A DNA stretch of 64,000 nt, taken from NCBI GenBank assembly GCA_963573385.1, contig CAUYLG010013879.1, forward strand, positions 1-64,000. Direction: 5' to 3'. Position 1 is the stretch's first letter, and the number at the start of each line of letters is the position of its first letter. The stretch comes from Cacajao melanocephalus. Its lineage: Eukaryota > Chordata > Mammalia > Primates > Pitheciidae. The notes below the pieces were generated by a model, which ran no database searches, was not told the origin of the DNA, and saw only the letters and a program-made list of their open reading frames with translations. This document shows positions 12,927 to 26,764 of the stretch, in pieces. The position numbers and the translations under genes were made by a program.

Positions 12927-13401
12927 GAGTCAAGGATTTATTTTACTTGTTCATTTCTTGCATTGAAGTACCCTAATGATATCCTTGACTGAGGCTCCTT
13001 GCCGCAGTCCTTTACTACACAACTGCAACCAATCATGCTACTGACTTACCCTCTCTGTCACTTTTACAGAGGCCTATCCATTCCCCTGGTTTCTTGGTGT
13101 CATCAACCTTAATTAGGTTGATTTGGTGCTCAGCACAAAGGACCCCCACCAACTTGACACACACGGGCTCATCACAGTTGGATGCAAGCACACAAAGGTG
13201 GGCTTGGTGCTTGTGTATGGCTTTGGCACTTCGTGAATTTCTAGTGCTAGGCCACTGTGGATGAGGGAGGTCTTCAGCACCTCTTGTAAAAGCAGTATTA
13301 ATGTCCATTGAAACTCCAGTAGCAATGCCTTCCTCTGCCATGGCAGTGTGTTATGGGTGAAGCCAAATGTTGAATGCACCTGAGCCTCCACCTCTGCATG
13401 A
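12927..13401 (-). pseudogene. RPS12P: Processed pseudogene of ribosomal protein S12
   Basis: Intronless copy of the RPS12 mRNA on the minus strand. It has a 5' UTR piece (GGAGGCTCAGGTGCATTCAA), the start ATG at 13341, and the readable core [11 protein letters not shown]...[15 protein letters not shown] frameshift lies near 13290, where the reading continues in the frame of 13391-13113. It shows several substitutions, a second frame break near the C terminus, the stop TGA and the 3' end AATAAATCCTTGACTCA. RPS12 is a 40S subunit protein; this copy is not translatable as a full protein. Confidence 0.95.
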
Positions 13402-13744
13402 CTTGGAAGCAGCAGGAAAAGAGGTCAAAATGTTATACCAAGTGAAAGAAAGAAGGCAGTTTGAAATGATCACAATTGTGTGATTCCACTTATAAGACAT
13501 GTCCAGAAAAGGGAACTCTACATACAGACAGAATGCAGATTGGTGTTTGCCAGGGCTTTATGGTAGGGAGCAAAGACTGAGGACAAATGTGCATGAGGGG
13601 TCGTCTTTTAAGGGGGCATTGTGAAACTGGATTTGGTTGCACACTCTGTAAATTACTAACAGTTGTTGGATTATACACTTAAAAGACGTAGATTTTATGC
13701 TTTTTAAATTATGCCTTAATACAATTCTTTAAAAAGTTTATTAG
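13402..13744 (+). repeat. Old L1 (L1M type), part 4 with 3' UTR
   Basis: Typical old L1 3' end: AAGTGAAAGAAAGAAGG, TTCCACTTATAAGACATGTC, GGTTGCACACTCTGTAAATT and TACACTTAAAAGACG. Confidence 0.78.
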
Positions 13745-14135
13745 ACAAGTAGATAACAGGGGAAAAGATGTGTTCTAGGAAAATTAATCTGGCTGTTAAT
13801 ATGTAGCATTGATAAGAGTAGGGACAAGCCAGAGGTATAGAGACCTATAAGAAAGCTCTTATAGTTTTCCAAGTAAGAGAAATGAAGGTCTGGAGAATAG
13901 CAGTGGAAATGAAGAGAAGTCAGATAGAATTCTTCAAGGAGGTAGAATTGTGAAGACATTCCAACCAATTAGATGGGTATGGTCTGAGAATAAGAGTGGT
14001 CAGAGCCGGCTCTATAGTTTAAGACTAGAGAATTTGAAATATTCTTGGGAGGGAGGAAGTAGAAAAATTATGTATTCAGTGTTATTGGTGCTTTATAAGC
14101 ACCTTTGCTCTATGGAAGAGTTGCTGGCTTAATAA
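13745..14135 (+). repeat. L2 LINE, second part
   Basis: L2-like text (TTAATCTGGCTGTTAATATG, CAGTGGAAATGAAGAGAAG) that appears to continue the L2 broken at 6306. The match is diverged. Confidence 0.55.
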
Positions 14136-14142
14136 GAACTCA

Positions 14143-14443
<301 letters not shown>

Positions 14444-15544
14444 GGATTTATATTCCAATTTACATTTCTAAGCCTTGTATTTTTGGCTAGAGAATTTAAT
14501 AAAGGGAAGTCTCTGTGTCATTTATCTAGTGTTCAATAGTAAAACTGAAAAGATATTGAAGCAAATGATAGGAGGGATGTGCTTCTGAAAAATGTTTTGT
14601 TCAGGATATCAACCCAGGAAAAAAAGTGTCAATTTTAGCTACATTTTTCTGTTTTGTTTCACAGAATAAAAAGAAAAAAGGAACATGCAATACAAAGATG
14701 GACTAATGGGGCTGTGGGGGTTAATTAACAGACACTATAATCTAAACTCATGAGAACCAATGCTAAAACAGGATAACCCTGCTATAAAAACCTATTATAG
14801 GTAGAAGCAAAAGAAGATAGAACAAAAGAATTATCAAAATTTTAACAATATAATTATAAGGTAGATAGAAGTTGAGAAAGACTAAAAACACAGATGAATA
14901 ACTCAAACTTGTCCATAATCAATAAATTTTAGATACACAGAATCCTATGGATCTTGACAGATATTGCATGGCATAGCTTCCCAGCTCCTTTAAACATAAC
15001 ACAGGTAAAGAAACGGTGCAACAAATAGGATTATGTCATTTTTTTTTCTATTATGGAGATAAACTCATCTTACTAGGGTCAGCTAATTTCTGAGCAATGC
15101 CTTATTTCTAGATGGAATCACTTTGCCACAACCAATCAATTTAGGCAAAAGCAATGGCTTCTTTGGAGTTTGAAAGTATGCAAGATTTTTTTTTTCCTGA
15201 TATTTCCCAGATGCATTTGGGAAATGCTTTTCCTCAGCATGCCTTGAACGTTGCCTCTTGTTTGTTCTATTTGCTTTCATTACAAGGAGATCACAATCAT
15301 CATTTTGGCCTTCAAGTTAAATCACATCTGTTGAGTCAGGGGTTTGGGGCTTAGCTCCACGTGGAGAGAAATGCCCAGGTCCATAGTTCTTTCCCCGACA
15401 TGCAGTCTTTCTCGGTCACCTTCATTTCTTCTCCTATCACCATTGACCCTTCTGCTGGCCAAACCCTCACCCATTTGCTGATTCAAATTTTCCTCCATTT
15501 GTCTTCTGCATACTTCCCAGTCTGGTTGAATTGGCCTCATTCAT
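14444..15544. other. AT-rich non-genic stretch
   Basis: No gene or clear repeat seen. Two overlapping short frames near 15154-15354 and 15361-15555 show no recognisable domain. Confidence 0.55.
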
Positions 15545-15610
15545 TTTTTCAATAAACACTTATTGAGAGTCTGGCATGTGCCAGGTGCTGTTTAAGGAAA
15601 AGGTATCATT
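15545..15610 (+). repeat. L2 fragment
   Basis: Contains the L2 3'-end phrase ATAAACACTTATTGAGAG and GTGCCAGGTGCTG. Confidence 0.55.
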
Positions 15611-15626
15611 AGAAATGAGTAGGGCA

Positions 15627-16018
<392 letters not shown>

Positions 16019-16455
16019 AACCTCAAAATACTACTAGCATAAAACCAAGATCTGTGAAGAATAAGCACATATTCAGAGCTGACGACAAGTTTCTAAGGGG
16101 TAGGGAATATAAACATTGAGAACATAAACATTTGCTGTTGTTTTGGTCAAGCCGAAATTGTAACACTTTTCTATTTTACTGCCTCCTAAATTGGATTTTC
16201 ACATTCTCTATAATTTTAGTGACCTCTTACTGACATCTTGGTATAAAAGCCCACAATTTTGTCAGCTATTTAAATGTACATGTTTTCCAAAGGACACACA
16301 CACATATCCCTTCAATTAATCTGAAGAACTTGATTAGAAAAAAAAAAAATAGGAAAAAAAAAGCCCAGTTTTACTATTTTTTTCTTCATAATCCTATAAG
16401 CTACATTCTGAAGTTACACACACCTGTGCTGAGTGAGGTTTTGGGTCTACTACAT
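16019..16455. other. AT-rich non-genic stretch
   Basis: Nothing recognised. Confidence 0.5.
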
Positions 16456-16459
16456 TTGT

Positions 16460-16585
16460 AAAATTTATTCATTCTCAGAACCTCGATTTTCTTTTTTGTA
16501 AATCAGGAGTGATAACACCTATCCTGCTGAACTGTGATAATTGAAATAGAAAGCTCAGGAAATTCTTAGTAAATATCAGCTGTTG
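16460..16585 (+). repeat. MIR fragment
   Basis: MIR core-like text with TTTGTAAATCAGGAGTGATA and a run toward GGAAATTCTTAGTAAATAT. Confidence 0.6.
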
Positions 16586-16918
16586 TTTTAGTTCTCTTTT
16601 GACTAAAAAACTAAATTATATTTGATATATATTCCTTAATTAGTGAAATTGAGGTCATGTGACTTCCAAAACCAAGGATTAAATTTTCACCAACATCAGG
16701 AATCAATTGGATTGATTTCTCCCTGGTCCTGTCTATATTTTTTTCTGTATTCTCTATACTTTCTCAGGCAGAAAAAAAAAATTTAGTTCCACTTGAAGTA
16801 GCAATATCAGCACTGATTTCAGACAAGATTTCAAACAAGATTCCTACGCTGAGGGGAAGAAATATGGATTACAGGTACATATCGCCTTCAGGAAAAAAAA
16901 AGTGTGTTTATGATAGTT

Positions 16919-17351
<433 letters not shown>

Positions 17352-17359
17352 TAGTGTCC

Positions 17360-17575
17360 CACAGGATTAGTTAGGTTTGACTCCTGGTTGTGCTACTGAT
17401 TGTCTAACCTTGGCTAAGATAAAGGAATCTCTGATTCTCAGTTTTCTTATCTGTAAAATGGAGATAATAACATCTACCTCCTAGAGATGTTGATAATATT
17501 GAATACACAAGATCATTTTATAAAATTCTGAACACAGGGCCTGGCACTTAGTCAAGTATACTCAATAAATATTAT
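17360..17575 (+). repeat. MIR
   Basis: Good MIR match: TTATCTGTAAAATGGAGATA followed by TAACATCTACCTCCTAGAG and the CAATAAATATT end. Confidence 0.8.
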
Positions 17576-18479
17576 TTCTTCTTCATTTCCTGCTATTTTA
17601 TTTCTCCTTAATAAGTAAGAGAATGTTCTAAAATAATCTCAATTGTAGTCTAAATTGTCCTTATAAATGAACATGCATATTTGAAATTTTTTATGACCCC
17701 ATCTTTGACTCTTAAACCAGTCTTAGAATCTGATAGATAGAGTTTATTTCACTTGTAAAAATAACTTCCACATTACTCTACATAGATGTCTTTCGGATTA
17801 CAAAAGGAAACGATGCTTGGTGTGGTGTGTGGAATAATTCATGCAGAGAGGCATAAACGCAACATTAATCTCTGACAAATTCCCCTCTTCCAATCAGGAC
17901 CCCTTGTGATAACCAGTGGTGGGTATTCCCTTCTCCTTCCTCATATACACATAAACTAGCATTCATGACATAGAGGGAGTTTTATTTGCTTATTTTTCTG
18001 GAAAGAGAATAAACAGTTCAAGACATAGTGTTCTACATCTTGCTTGTTTAAGCTTACTATCTATATTATGGCCTTTTTATATTTTTAACAATTCTTATTT
18101 AACATATTTTAAGGTGATTATTTAATACATTTCCATGTCTTTCTACACTTTTCTTTCAGCATCGCCTCTTGCTCTTACATCCTGCTCATGTTTTGTGTAT
18201 GTGTGTGAATTTTTTATAGATATCCTCCTGAAGAAGAAAGCTTTGGCTGATAACCTTTCAGAGAATGGGGTTGGTAGGAGGGTACAAGACAAAAAAAAGA
18301 TACCTTTTATAATAATCCAGTAGAGTTAGAACCCTGGGCTAATTTTTCTGCAATAGTTCTTTACCACAGACTATCATTCTCTTTGTCGTTCACTTCCTTT
18401 CTTCATTTATACATTTTTTGAGGTCAGGGATAACTTTTAATTATTCAGTCTCTCGTTCTTAATACTACACACTATATAA
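17576..18479. other. AT-rich non-genic stretch
   Basis: No gene recognised. The part at 18330-18470 is weakly L2-like. Confidence 0.5.
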
Positions 18480-18484
18480 AATGC

Positions 18485-18710
18485 AATTTGGGTAATGGTT
18501 AAGACCCCTACCTTTGGAGGACAGAGAGATTTGGGTTCAAATTCTTCTTATTTACCTACTATTGACGAGTTATTCTTAGGCAAATCACAAAACTTCTCCA
18601 AGACTTATTTGTTACACATATTAAAAATGGAAATAGCATCAAACTCAGGTAATTATGGTATAGATTAATAGAAAATTAAAGCATATCACTGGGCTCAATA
18701 AATACTCAAA
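18485..18710 (+). repeat. MIR
   Basis: MIR text (GGTTAAGACCCCTACCTTTG, GAGAGATTTGGGTTCAAAT, CTCAATAAATACT). Confidence 0.75.
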
Positions 18711-18719
18711 TTGATAAGT

Positions 18720-21700
18720 AAAGATGAAAAGAAAAAAAAAAAAAAGGAAGAATTTTAGGTAGGAGAGCTAAGGAAGTGAGGAGACCTTTGGGAATTTTCT
18801 AATCCATTTTCAAGGCTTTGCTATTCCTAAATCACTGCAATTTCTTGGGAGCCCAGTCAATTCCTTTCTTGTCTTGGGCAGTCTCTGGACCTGCCCTTAC
18901 AGACATCTTAAATTCTTCACTGCTTTCTTTCAAAAACTTCTTTAAGTCCAATCCCCGCCTCTAAATTTAAAGGAACAATAAATGTGTACTAACGGAGAGT
19001 AGAAAAAAAAAAATTTTCACCTCTAATGTCTCGCTAAGATGTAAGACAATGGTGATGTGCTCATAGTCCAAGCCCAGTGGTTTGCTGCAGGGAGTCTAAA
19101 AGATCACTCTTGAGCTAGGAAATATTCCAGGTCAGCTCAGTTCTCTTAGGAAAACTAGGGTGGAAATTGGAGCTAGAACAAAGAGATTGATCCCACTACA
19201 AACAGAAGAAAGAAGTTAGCAAGGTAGAGATAAAAATGAGTTGTTATGAATGGGAGGCAGTTTTAGGTGGAACGAGATGCAGGTAACTGAAATTATCTGT
19301 GTTCAGTTCCCTCTTTTGAAATATGGGGGTAACGTTCATTACCCGAACAGCTGTTGCAGATAAATACCATTATTTATATAAAGTGACTGGTGTATAGTAG
19401 GCAATGAGTAAATATAAGCAACAGTAATGTTATGTATTTTTAATTCTAATATATACATTTAAAAATATATAACAGCCTTCCTGGGAAAATAACAAGATAA
19501 TATACGGGAGGCCAAAGGTACATCTCTATTCCTGCTTTCTGGAAACAGCAGAGAGTGATTTTTTTAGACAGATGTTTTTAACTTTGTTTAGAAAGAAAAA
19601 TTTCTTTAAAAAAAATTGCTTTAATGGAAATTCCAACAAAAGATAATTCTAGCAGTGAGGTGGCAATCAGCAAAAGAGGAATCAAGAGATTTAAAATAAA
19701 CAAAAGCAAACATTAAGGGAAGGCCTAATCAGCATATGGTATTTAGCAAAAGAGACCAAAGAAGAGATAGGGTTAAGAGACTGCTGGGCAAGAAGTAAAA
19801 GGATTTGGTGACAGCCTGGATAAGGAGGAAGAAAGGGATGCTGTGTGTTTAAAAGATATGAACGATAACAAAGTCCTCAGTCATGACAGAGAAACTGAGC
19901 AAGTGATGCCTTCTTCAGAATGAAAACAAGTTGGATCTACATCAGGCTAACTTTGTATTTATTTTATGCATCTTGACACTGTTTAAAGAGAACAGATCAC
20001 AAATGTTTAGGGATGTTGAAAAAAGGAAAAAATTTATTATTTGCATGTCATTGGTGGGAAAAATTAGTTAGCAAGGTATTCAAATTTAGTTCATGCATAG
20101 TAGTTACACAAAGTTTTACTTGAACAATGGATTAACTAGTCTAATTTCCACACTATGCTATTTTTTTTTTTAACAACTATTACTTCCTTTAGCACTTTAG
20201 TTATTAAGACTGTCTTGAAGAAGCCAAGGATGTGAAAGGAATTTGTGGCAAATGAAAGCAAAGATTGACTTCCAGAATTCTACGCTTAGTGTTTAATCTG
20301 CATTGCTTTACATTTTAAAATCCAATATAATTTCAACTGAGCTAAGGATTAACCCAACTAACAACAGTAAAAAAAAAAAAATAGTAAAAAAATTTCATTA
20401 TAAATTTATTTGCTTTGAATAGCCACAAAAACCTTAAACATTTTTTATTTATTTCTATAGAATAATGATTTATAGATGGCACAGATACTATAAGATATAC
20501 TTACTGAATCTTTTTCCTATTTAAATAGCAAAATTATTCCAAAGGGAAAAGCATTATATCTAACTAGAAAGAAGCAGAGGATCTAATGCTAGATCTTAGC
20601 ACATGGCATATTTATGCACTCTCCAATCTTTATAAAAGGTAATATAAAAATCAATTAAATCTCACTATTACCACTCTACAAACACTATAAATTTGGTTAA
20701 CTGTTTTGTTTATGAAATTGCCTCCCCCTCACTTCACATTTAATTATTAATTGTTCTGAATTTTATTGATTTGCTAGCAGACAGTCAGAGCCTTGGTATG
20801 CAATTCTAAAGGACATAGTACGACACTTATTGATTGGCAAGTTATCTGACTTATCTTTATTTGTTTTCCCATCTCGTTCAGACCTGTTCTTAACATCTGT
20901 CCAGAGCTGCTTTGGGAGTGGGGGGAAGAATGAGATAAAGTGTATAAACCCTCAAGAATTGCTTGAAAGTTCAGAGTGATGACAGTATTCTTTGCCTTGA
21001 TGGCATACAAATATTATGTTAATCCACTAAAAATTAATCACTGGGAAATAAATTCTGGCATATTGTAGCTAGTCCTCTGTTAAATCAAAAAAAGAAAGCA
21101 TACTAGGAGATCAGCAGGAGAAGGATTAAAATTCAGAAATGTAGGACAGAAAATACATTATCTAACCTGTTCTTAAATGCTACCAAGAGTACACCAAAGA
21201 TTAGAAACAAAATAGTTTGACAATTTATTCAAGCATAAGGCAGTGTACGTTTGCAAAATAAATTGAATAGAAAGAAGCAAGAACTAGTGTTATGACCCTT
21301 ACCTGTAAAAGCCAAAGATAAACTTTGGTCTTATATGGAATTTGCTGTTCTTTTTATGTTTTGATCAAACTAACTCTCTTATGTTCATTGCCTCATTTTT
21401 CTATATGTGATCGGCTGCTAGAATACCTTTTCAGCTTTCTCCTGCAGTGAAAACCCAATTACCAAGGGATTCATTGGGCTATTTCCCATATTCTGTGGGT
21501 AATTTCAATTATTTCTCTTGGGAGACAAATGCAGAGATAGGAGGGAAAAGTGTGAAAAAGATACCCATACTTTACTTAGGGAAAGTGCCACTGAAAAAAT
21601 TCAAGACAGTTCCTATATTTGGTAGAAAGTGAAATTTACCTTTCTATTGCTCTACTACATTTGAGAGATGTTTTACCCTAACTATTGTGAAGGGTAAGAA

Positions 21701-22379
21701 AGTGTGTGTCTGTGTGTGTGTGTGCGCGTGCACGCGCACGAGCGAAGATTCTGAGACTTAGACATATTCTGTACAATGTCTCTAGTAGTGGAAATGAATC
21801 ACCACTACCATTCTTTTCCTGAAGAAGTCAAGCTACTCTTTCCATAAACATTCTGACTGATGTGATCTTTATTTTGAAAAACCTCTGTGTTACAGCAGGT
21901 GTGACAGCCCAACTCCATCTCTAATTAGGTAAATGGACTTGGGAAAATTCTAGACCTTTCTCAGGGACAGTCTCTGCTGGGCAAAAATGAGTGTTATTCC
22001 CCGCCTCCTTAGTACTTACTTTACAGGGAATTAGTACGGTCTATGAGACATTTAAATGCAGGGCAATGTGACTGAGAAAAAGCACGCACAAAATATAGTA
22101 TAGCCAATTTTCATTATTATTTTTGTCTGCTCTATTTTTTTAATCTAACCACTTTAGTAGCCTTCAAGTTATTTATACTATTTTTTAGGTTCTCACTGAC
22201 AAGAAAACAAAGTGTGAAAGCCTAAAGAAACACATTTTAGAAATCTGTAACCTCATTGAACAAAACACTAAAAAATTTCTAAACCTGGAAATAAGAACAC
22301 GTTAATTCAGTAAAAGACAAAGGACTTCCACAGAACACTCAGTCTGAACCTTCCTCTTTGTTCTCTTTGCTAGCTCACC
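18720..22379. other. Long AT-rich non-genic stretch
   Basis: No gene recognised. Several short poly-A runs and one TG/GC alternating tract, listed separately. Confidence 0.55.
21701..21742. repeat. TG repeat with GC-rich palindromic end
   Basis: A TG run followed by GTGCGCGTGCACGCGCAC (21722-21739), which equals its own reverse complement. Confidence 0.95.
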
Positions 22380-22381
22380 TC

Positions 22382-22420
22382 TTTTAACATGAGCTGTTGC
22401 AATTTTAACATGAGCTGTTG
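22382..22420. repeat. Short tandem duplication
   Basis: TTTTAACATGAGCTGTTG occurs at 22382-22399 and again at 22403-22420, separated by CAA. Confidence 0.9.
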
Positions 22421-22539
22421 TCTCTTGTTTTTCTATCATCCTGTCATTCTTCAGCCTTCTCTTAAAACTTCTGGGCCTTTGCTTCCCCCTTTTATTCAGG
22501 ATGAAATCCAACCTTCTCATTCTGTCATAAAAAGCTCTC

Positions 22540-22970
22540 AACCATCATGACTGGGGCAAATGGCCAGTCTCATTTCTCCCCAACACCCCCAAAAGTCTAA
22601 ATTATTTAGCAGAGCCCCTTTTAATCTCTCAGACACTCTAGTCTTTCTCTGATCTCTGGGTCTTTTCAGTGTTTTCCTTCTATGGTTTTTATCGCCAAAC
22701 CTCTTTTTAATTTATGAAATCCTTCAAGACATCCCTAACAAGCTGCCACCTCTGTGCAGCCTTCCTGACACCTTCTTCCTCAATCCCTGATTGACTTAGA
22801 TGATTCCCTTCAAAGCTCTCATGGTGTCTGATGAGTTTGGTCTTGTTTTGTGAGTTATCGTGTAACTCATTTTAGCTTGAGATTCTCTTGAGGGCAATGA
22901 TTACAGTTCTGTCACCTCTAGACCTCAGGCAAAAATAGATTTTCAATAAATATTTGCTGACTGACATAAT
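22540..22970 (+). repeat. L2 LINE 3' end
   Basis: L2 3' text: CTGCCACCTCTGTGCAGCCT, GAGGGCAATGATTACAG and TCAATAAATATTTGCTGACT. Confidence 0.75.
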
Positions 22971-22999
22971 GAGACAGGCAATATCTTAAAATCATAACT

Positions 23000-23135
23000 A
23001 AAGTTTATAGGCCAGTTATGAGGTACCAGGAACTGTGCATGAATTTTCTTATTTAAACCTCAAAGAAATTTTCAAAGGAGTTTACTACTATCATTTCCAT
23101 TTTATAGATGTAGAAATCTAAAGGAAAGGAAAAAA
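23000..23135 (+). repeat. MIR fragment
   Basis: MIR-like GGTACCAGGAACTGTGCATG and CCATTTTATAGATGTAGAAA. Confidence 0.6.
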
Positions 23136-24364
23136 TGGAGGGAAGGTAAAAATTCAGTTATGTTGTACCCCTGAATATATTCTCTATAAAATATTGCTAG
23201 TTAGAATACATTGAGTATTATCTAATGGTTATGTAATGATGTAATAAATTATTTACTGAAATATACTACAACCGAAACCTATTGAGTATTCTCAATAGCT
23301 AAGCCTTAGCTATTGACTGATGCTGAATGCTCGTTGTAGAAAGAGCTCAGTCCTCAACATGAACTAAAAAGTCAAGGAAGAAAGAGAGTGAATAGAATAG
23401 AAGGTCACAGGGGAAGCAATTCAACTCAGAAATCGAAAATGAACATGTTAACAGCAAACATGAGGGAAGATCTACTAGGTAAATCTTCAACTGGAATTTT
23501 CCTAGTCCTCTTTTGGGTCAGCCCCACTGTGAAACTAAATGGACTCCTCTTCTCATCTGCTTGTGCCAAATTCTCTTTTCTGTTTATTGACTGTCTAGGG
23601 TTTGGAATATTGACTGTAGGCCTCATAGAAAGGTAATGATCTTAGAATTAGTTTTGCTGGTAATGTGCTTAGGTTAAGGAATATGGTCTCTCCTGAACGT
23701 CATTTCATTTGCCGTGGTAACATCAAATTCTGAGTTATAAATGACACCCAGGTCAAACTTTCCTAATGGGAACAGCCTTTTGTAGTGCCCAATTCCATAC
23801 TTGCATAATACAGGATGTGTCAATGATCGAACAATCATGGACATCACCGTCAGTTTCCCCAGCTTCCATCAACCAAAGTAAGATGGGTTATGCAACCAAA
23901 ACATTTACACTGTTATTTGTGTCTTACTATGTTTAGTTTTGGATCACAAATTTTAGTACTTCAAACCTCATGTTTTTAAAACAGAAACCAAGGAAATATT
24001 CAAGCAAGTTAGCATTTTGCTGACAGTTGGCAGGCTTTGGGTACTTATTTCCTGCTCTAATTTTTCAGCTACTTTTAAATTTGTTTGTTACTATGGTAGG
24101 TTCATAGAAACAGACATCTCTTGGTTATTTGTGCAGAAAAACCTCTCTAAGACTGGACAATGTAATCATTCTTAGGACAGTAGTAGGTGGTCTGACTACT
24201 GGTGGAAGAAAAATTTTTAAATGATAATTTCTTTTTTTACTTTAAATTCAAGTTGACAATTACTGAGCCTCTCCCATTTATAAGGCATGTCTTATTTTAT
24301 TACATACTTTAATTCATATTTCATTTGGTTACTTATCCTTGTTTCAATTTTAGATTGGTCTTTT
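23136..24364. other. AT-rich non-genic stretch
   Basis: No gene or clear repeat recognised. Confidence 0.5.
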
Positions 24365-24540
24365 TATAAACTTTGTTGCATTTTACTCTCACAATAACGC
24401 TCCAAGGTAAATATTGCTTTTATACCACTCCCCATTAAATAGACAAATCTATGATTCTGTGAAGTCAAAAAACTTGCCTAATATCACATAGTAAGTGAAT
24501 TGAGGTTTATTTGATACTAAAGCCTGTGTTTTCCACATTA
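24365..24540 (+). repeat. MIR fragment
   Basis: MIR-like text with ATCACATAGTAAGTGAATTG and AAAGCCTGTGTTTTCC. Confidence 0.6.
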
Positions 24541-24544
24541 AAAA

Positions 24545-25190
24545 AAGAGAGGGGGGAGAGTATGACCAAGTGTTATGTTGGATCAAAGAGAGGAGAGATC
24601 ACTTTGATTATGGGGAATCCATCAGGCTTTATAGGAGACAGATATATCTGATATATCTTATGAATACAAAAATGACATGAGGCATGCATAACAGATTCAA
24701 GGCAATGGCAAAAGCAAAGGTAATGGATGGGAAATACTCCAAACATTGCTGGAGAACAGTGAATGATCAGACTTGTTGGACTAAAATAATAAGCTATAGA
24801 GGGCAAATACTGGGGTTAAGACAGAAAAGCCACATTGAAGCCAGGTAGCTCTGCCTTAAGAAGATTGAATCAGTAGCAGGTGTGGGATGCATTAGAGTGG
24901 AAAGAGATTAGACATAGTTTAAATAGTTGTAAAGATTTTTGTCACAAACCCCATGCCAAAGATAACGGTCTAAATGAGAATCAACATGGAGTGAGTGTTA
25001 AGAATGTGTATGAGGGATTTTTTTTAAATATGTCTTTATTTGGCATTTAACAAGATATAGACATGAGATTTCAAAGTCTGGGTGTAAGGAAATGAAACTA
25101 CTAATGACAGGAGCAGGGAATTCCAAAGTATCTGGCAGCTCAAAATGGTGAGCTCTGGACATTGTGTATAGAATGGACACATGGATTGAC
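24545..25190 (+). repeat. L2 LINE fragment (diverged)
   Basis: L2-like content in the order expected, but the match is weak and partly guessed from the phrasing of the middle part. Confidence 0.4.
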
Positions 25191-25569
25191 CCCAGTCATA
25201 TAGGTGGTTAAGTCTCTTGATTTAGACTTGTATGCCCAACTCTGTTCTGCCTTTCTACTAATTCTTGAACTCTTCCTAAAAAAATAACCCGAAAAGCGTT
25301 ATATCACATCATTTCCTGAACTTGCATGTGGGCATCACAGAATGTAAGACAAAGGGAAAAATCAATGACCTTTAGCAGATCACAGAGATAGTCAATTGCT
25401 AAGAAATTTTCAGGAATACTCCATTTATATTCAGTGTGCAATTGACTTCTTATGTTACAATCAAATACATTAACAGTACTTTAAAAATTGAATTACAAAG
25501 TTCAGGTGACTCTCTATGGTACCAAAAGCTAATATAGCAATGTAAATGCAAAGGTTTGTGTTATCTCCA

Positions 25570-25850
25570 TTCTTTCAATAAATAATCAGAAATCACTTAC
25601 ATCTCTTGAGCATTTATTATACGCCAGGCACAGTTCTATATATAAAGTATGCAATAACTCATCTAATCATCACAGTGATCTCAGGAAATGGATAAAATTT
25701 TTATCAGGCTTATTTTACAAACGAGAAATATGAGACTCAGAAAGATAAAATAACATGCCTAGGTTCTCATAACAGACAGATTAGAGAAGGGTTAAAATCC
25801 AGATGTCTCCAAGCCTAAAGCCCTTTACATAACTCATAGCACGTAAATTA
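25570..25850 (+). repeat. MIR
   Basis: TTATTATACGCCAGGCACAG followed by the AACGAGAAATATGAGACTCA core and AAAGCCCTTTACATAACTC. Confidence 0.75.
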
Positions 25851-26293
25851 TATAATGCCCACAAATACTTTATCTGACATGACCTGGAATAACCAGCATT
25901 GTTTGTTACCAGCATTTTATTATTAGTGACCTCATCCTATAACCACATTTTTTTTCTGAGTATAGCACTGATTTTGTTCCCTAGAGGAAAATGACTTTCA
26001 TTTAGGGACTACTGATACAAATGGAAAAAGGAAATGATCAACCTCTCTTTTTATTTTTCAAGAAGGATTCTATTTTGAAGTATATAAAGATTCTTTTTAT
26101 TGGATACAAAGGGAGATTTAAAAAAAAAAAACTACTGTGGTTAATCCTATGCTTGGAAATATCAAAATAAATGATCACCGAAAGGATAATTTAGATAGAT
26201 ATTATAACTAGATATGTACTTGAAGGAACTATTAGTAAAACAAATTCTTCTCTTGAACTTAAAAAATTAAGTTAAAAAATGTACAGCTTTTAC

Positions 26294-26434
26294 TGAGTAT
26301 ATCTAATTCAGTTAAATGTATTTTTAAAAGGTTTACATTAAAAAATGTACAGCTTTTTCTGTACAATTATTAAGTACAGAAGTTTAAAAAGGTACAGCTT
26401 TTAAAAATACATTTAACTGAATTAGATATACTCA
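26294..26434. repeat. Perfect 37-bp inverted repeat with 67-nt spacer
   Basis: 26294-26330 is the exact reverse complement of 26398-26434. A 20-bp direct repeat (TTAAAAAATGTACAGCTTTT) sits at 26272-26291 and 26338-26357, with a near copy at 26383-26402. A single strand could form a 37-bp hairpin. It is not a transposon end I recognise. Confidence 0.97.
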
Positions 26435-26764
26435 ATCATTTTCTAAAGCCAGCCCCCAAAACAAGTTTACCCCGTAACTACTCCTCACTGTGACCACCAC
26501 AACTACTCTCCCAAAGAGTTCTCAGTGTTTTTATCATGTGTCGAATCAAAATTCTGGAGGCATGGATTGGGACCTAAACATAAATCAGCATGCAGCAATA
26601 ATATAAGTGGATACAAGGTATCTATGTAGAATATGGAAGGATGTGATAGATTCGTGGTGATTTTCCCATTGTAGAGAAGACTATTTAAGGAGTTTTAGCA
26701 ATAATAATAACAAAAATAAAAACTGAAAAAACTGGGCCTGAGTTTTATTATCTATAAAGTGGGA

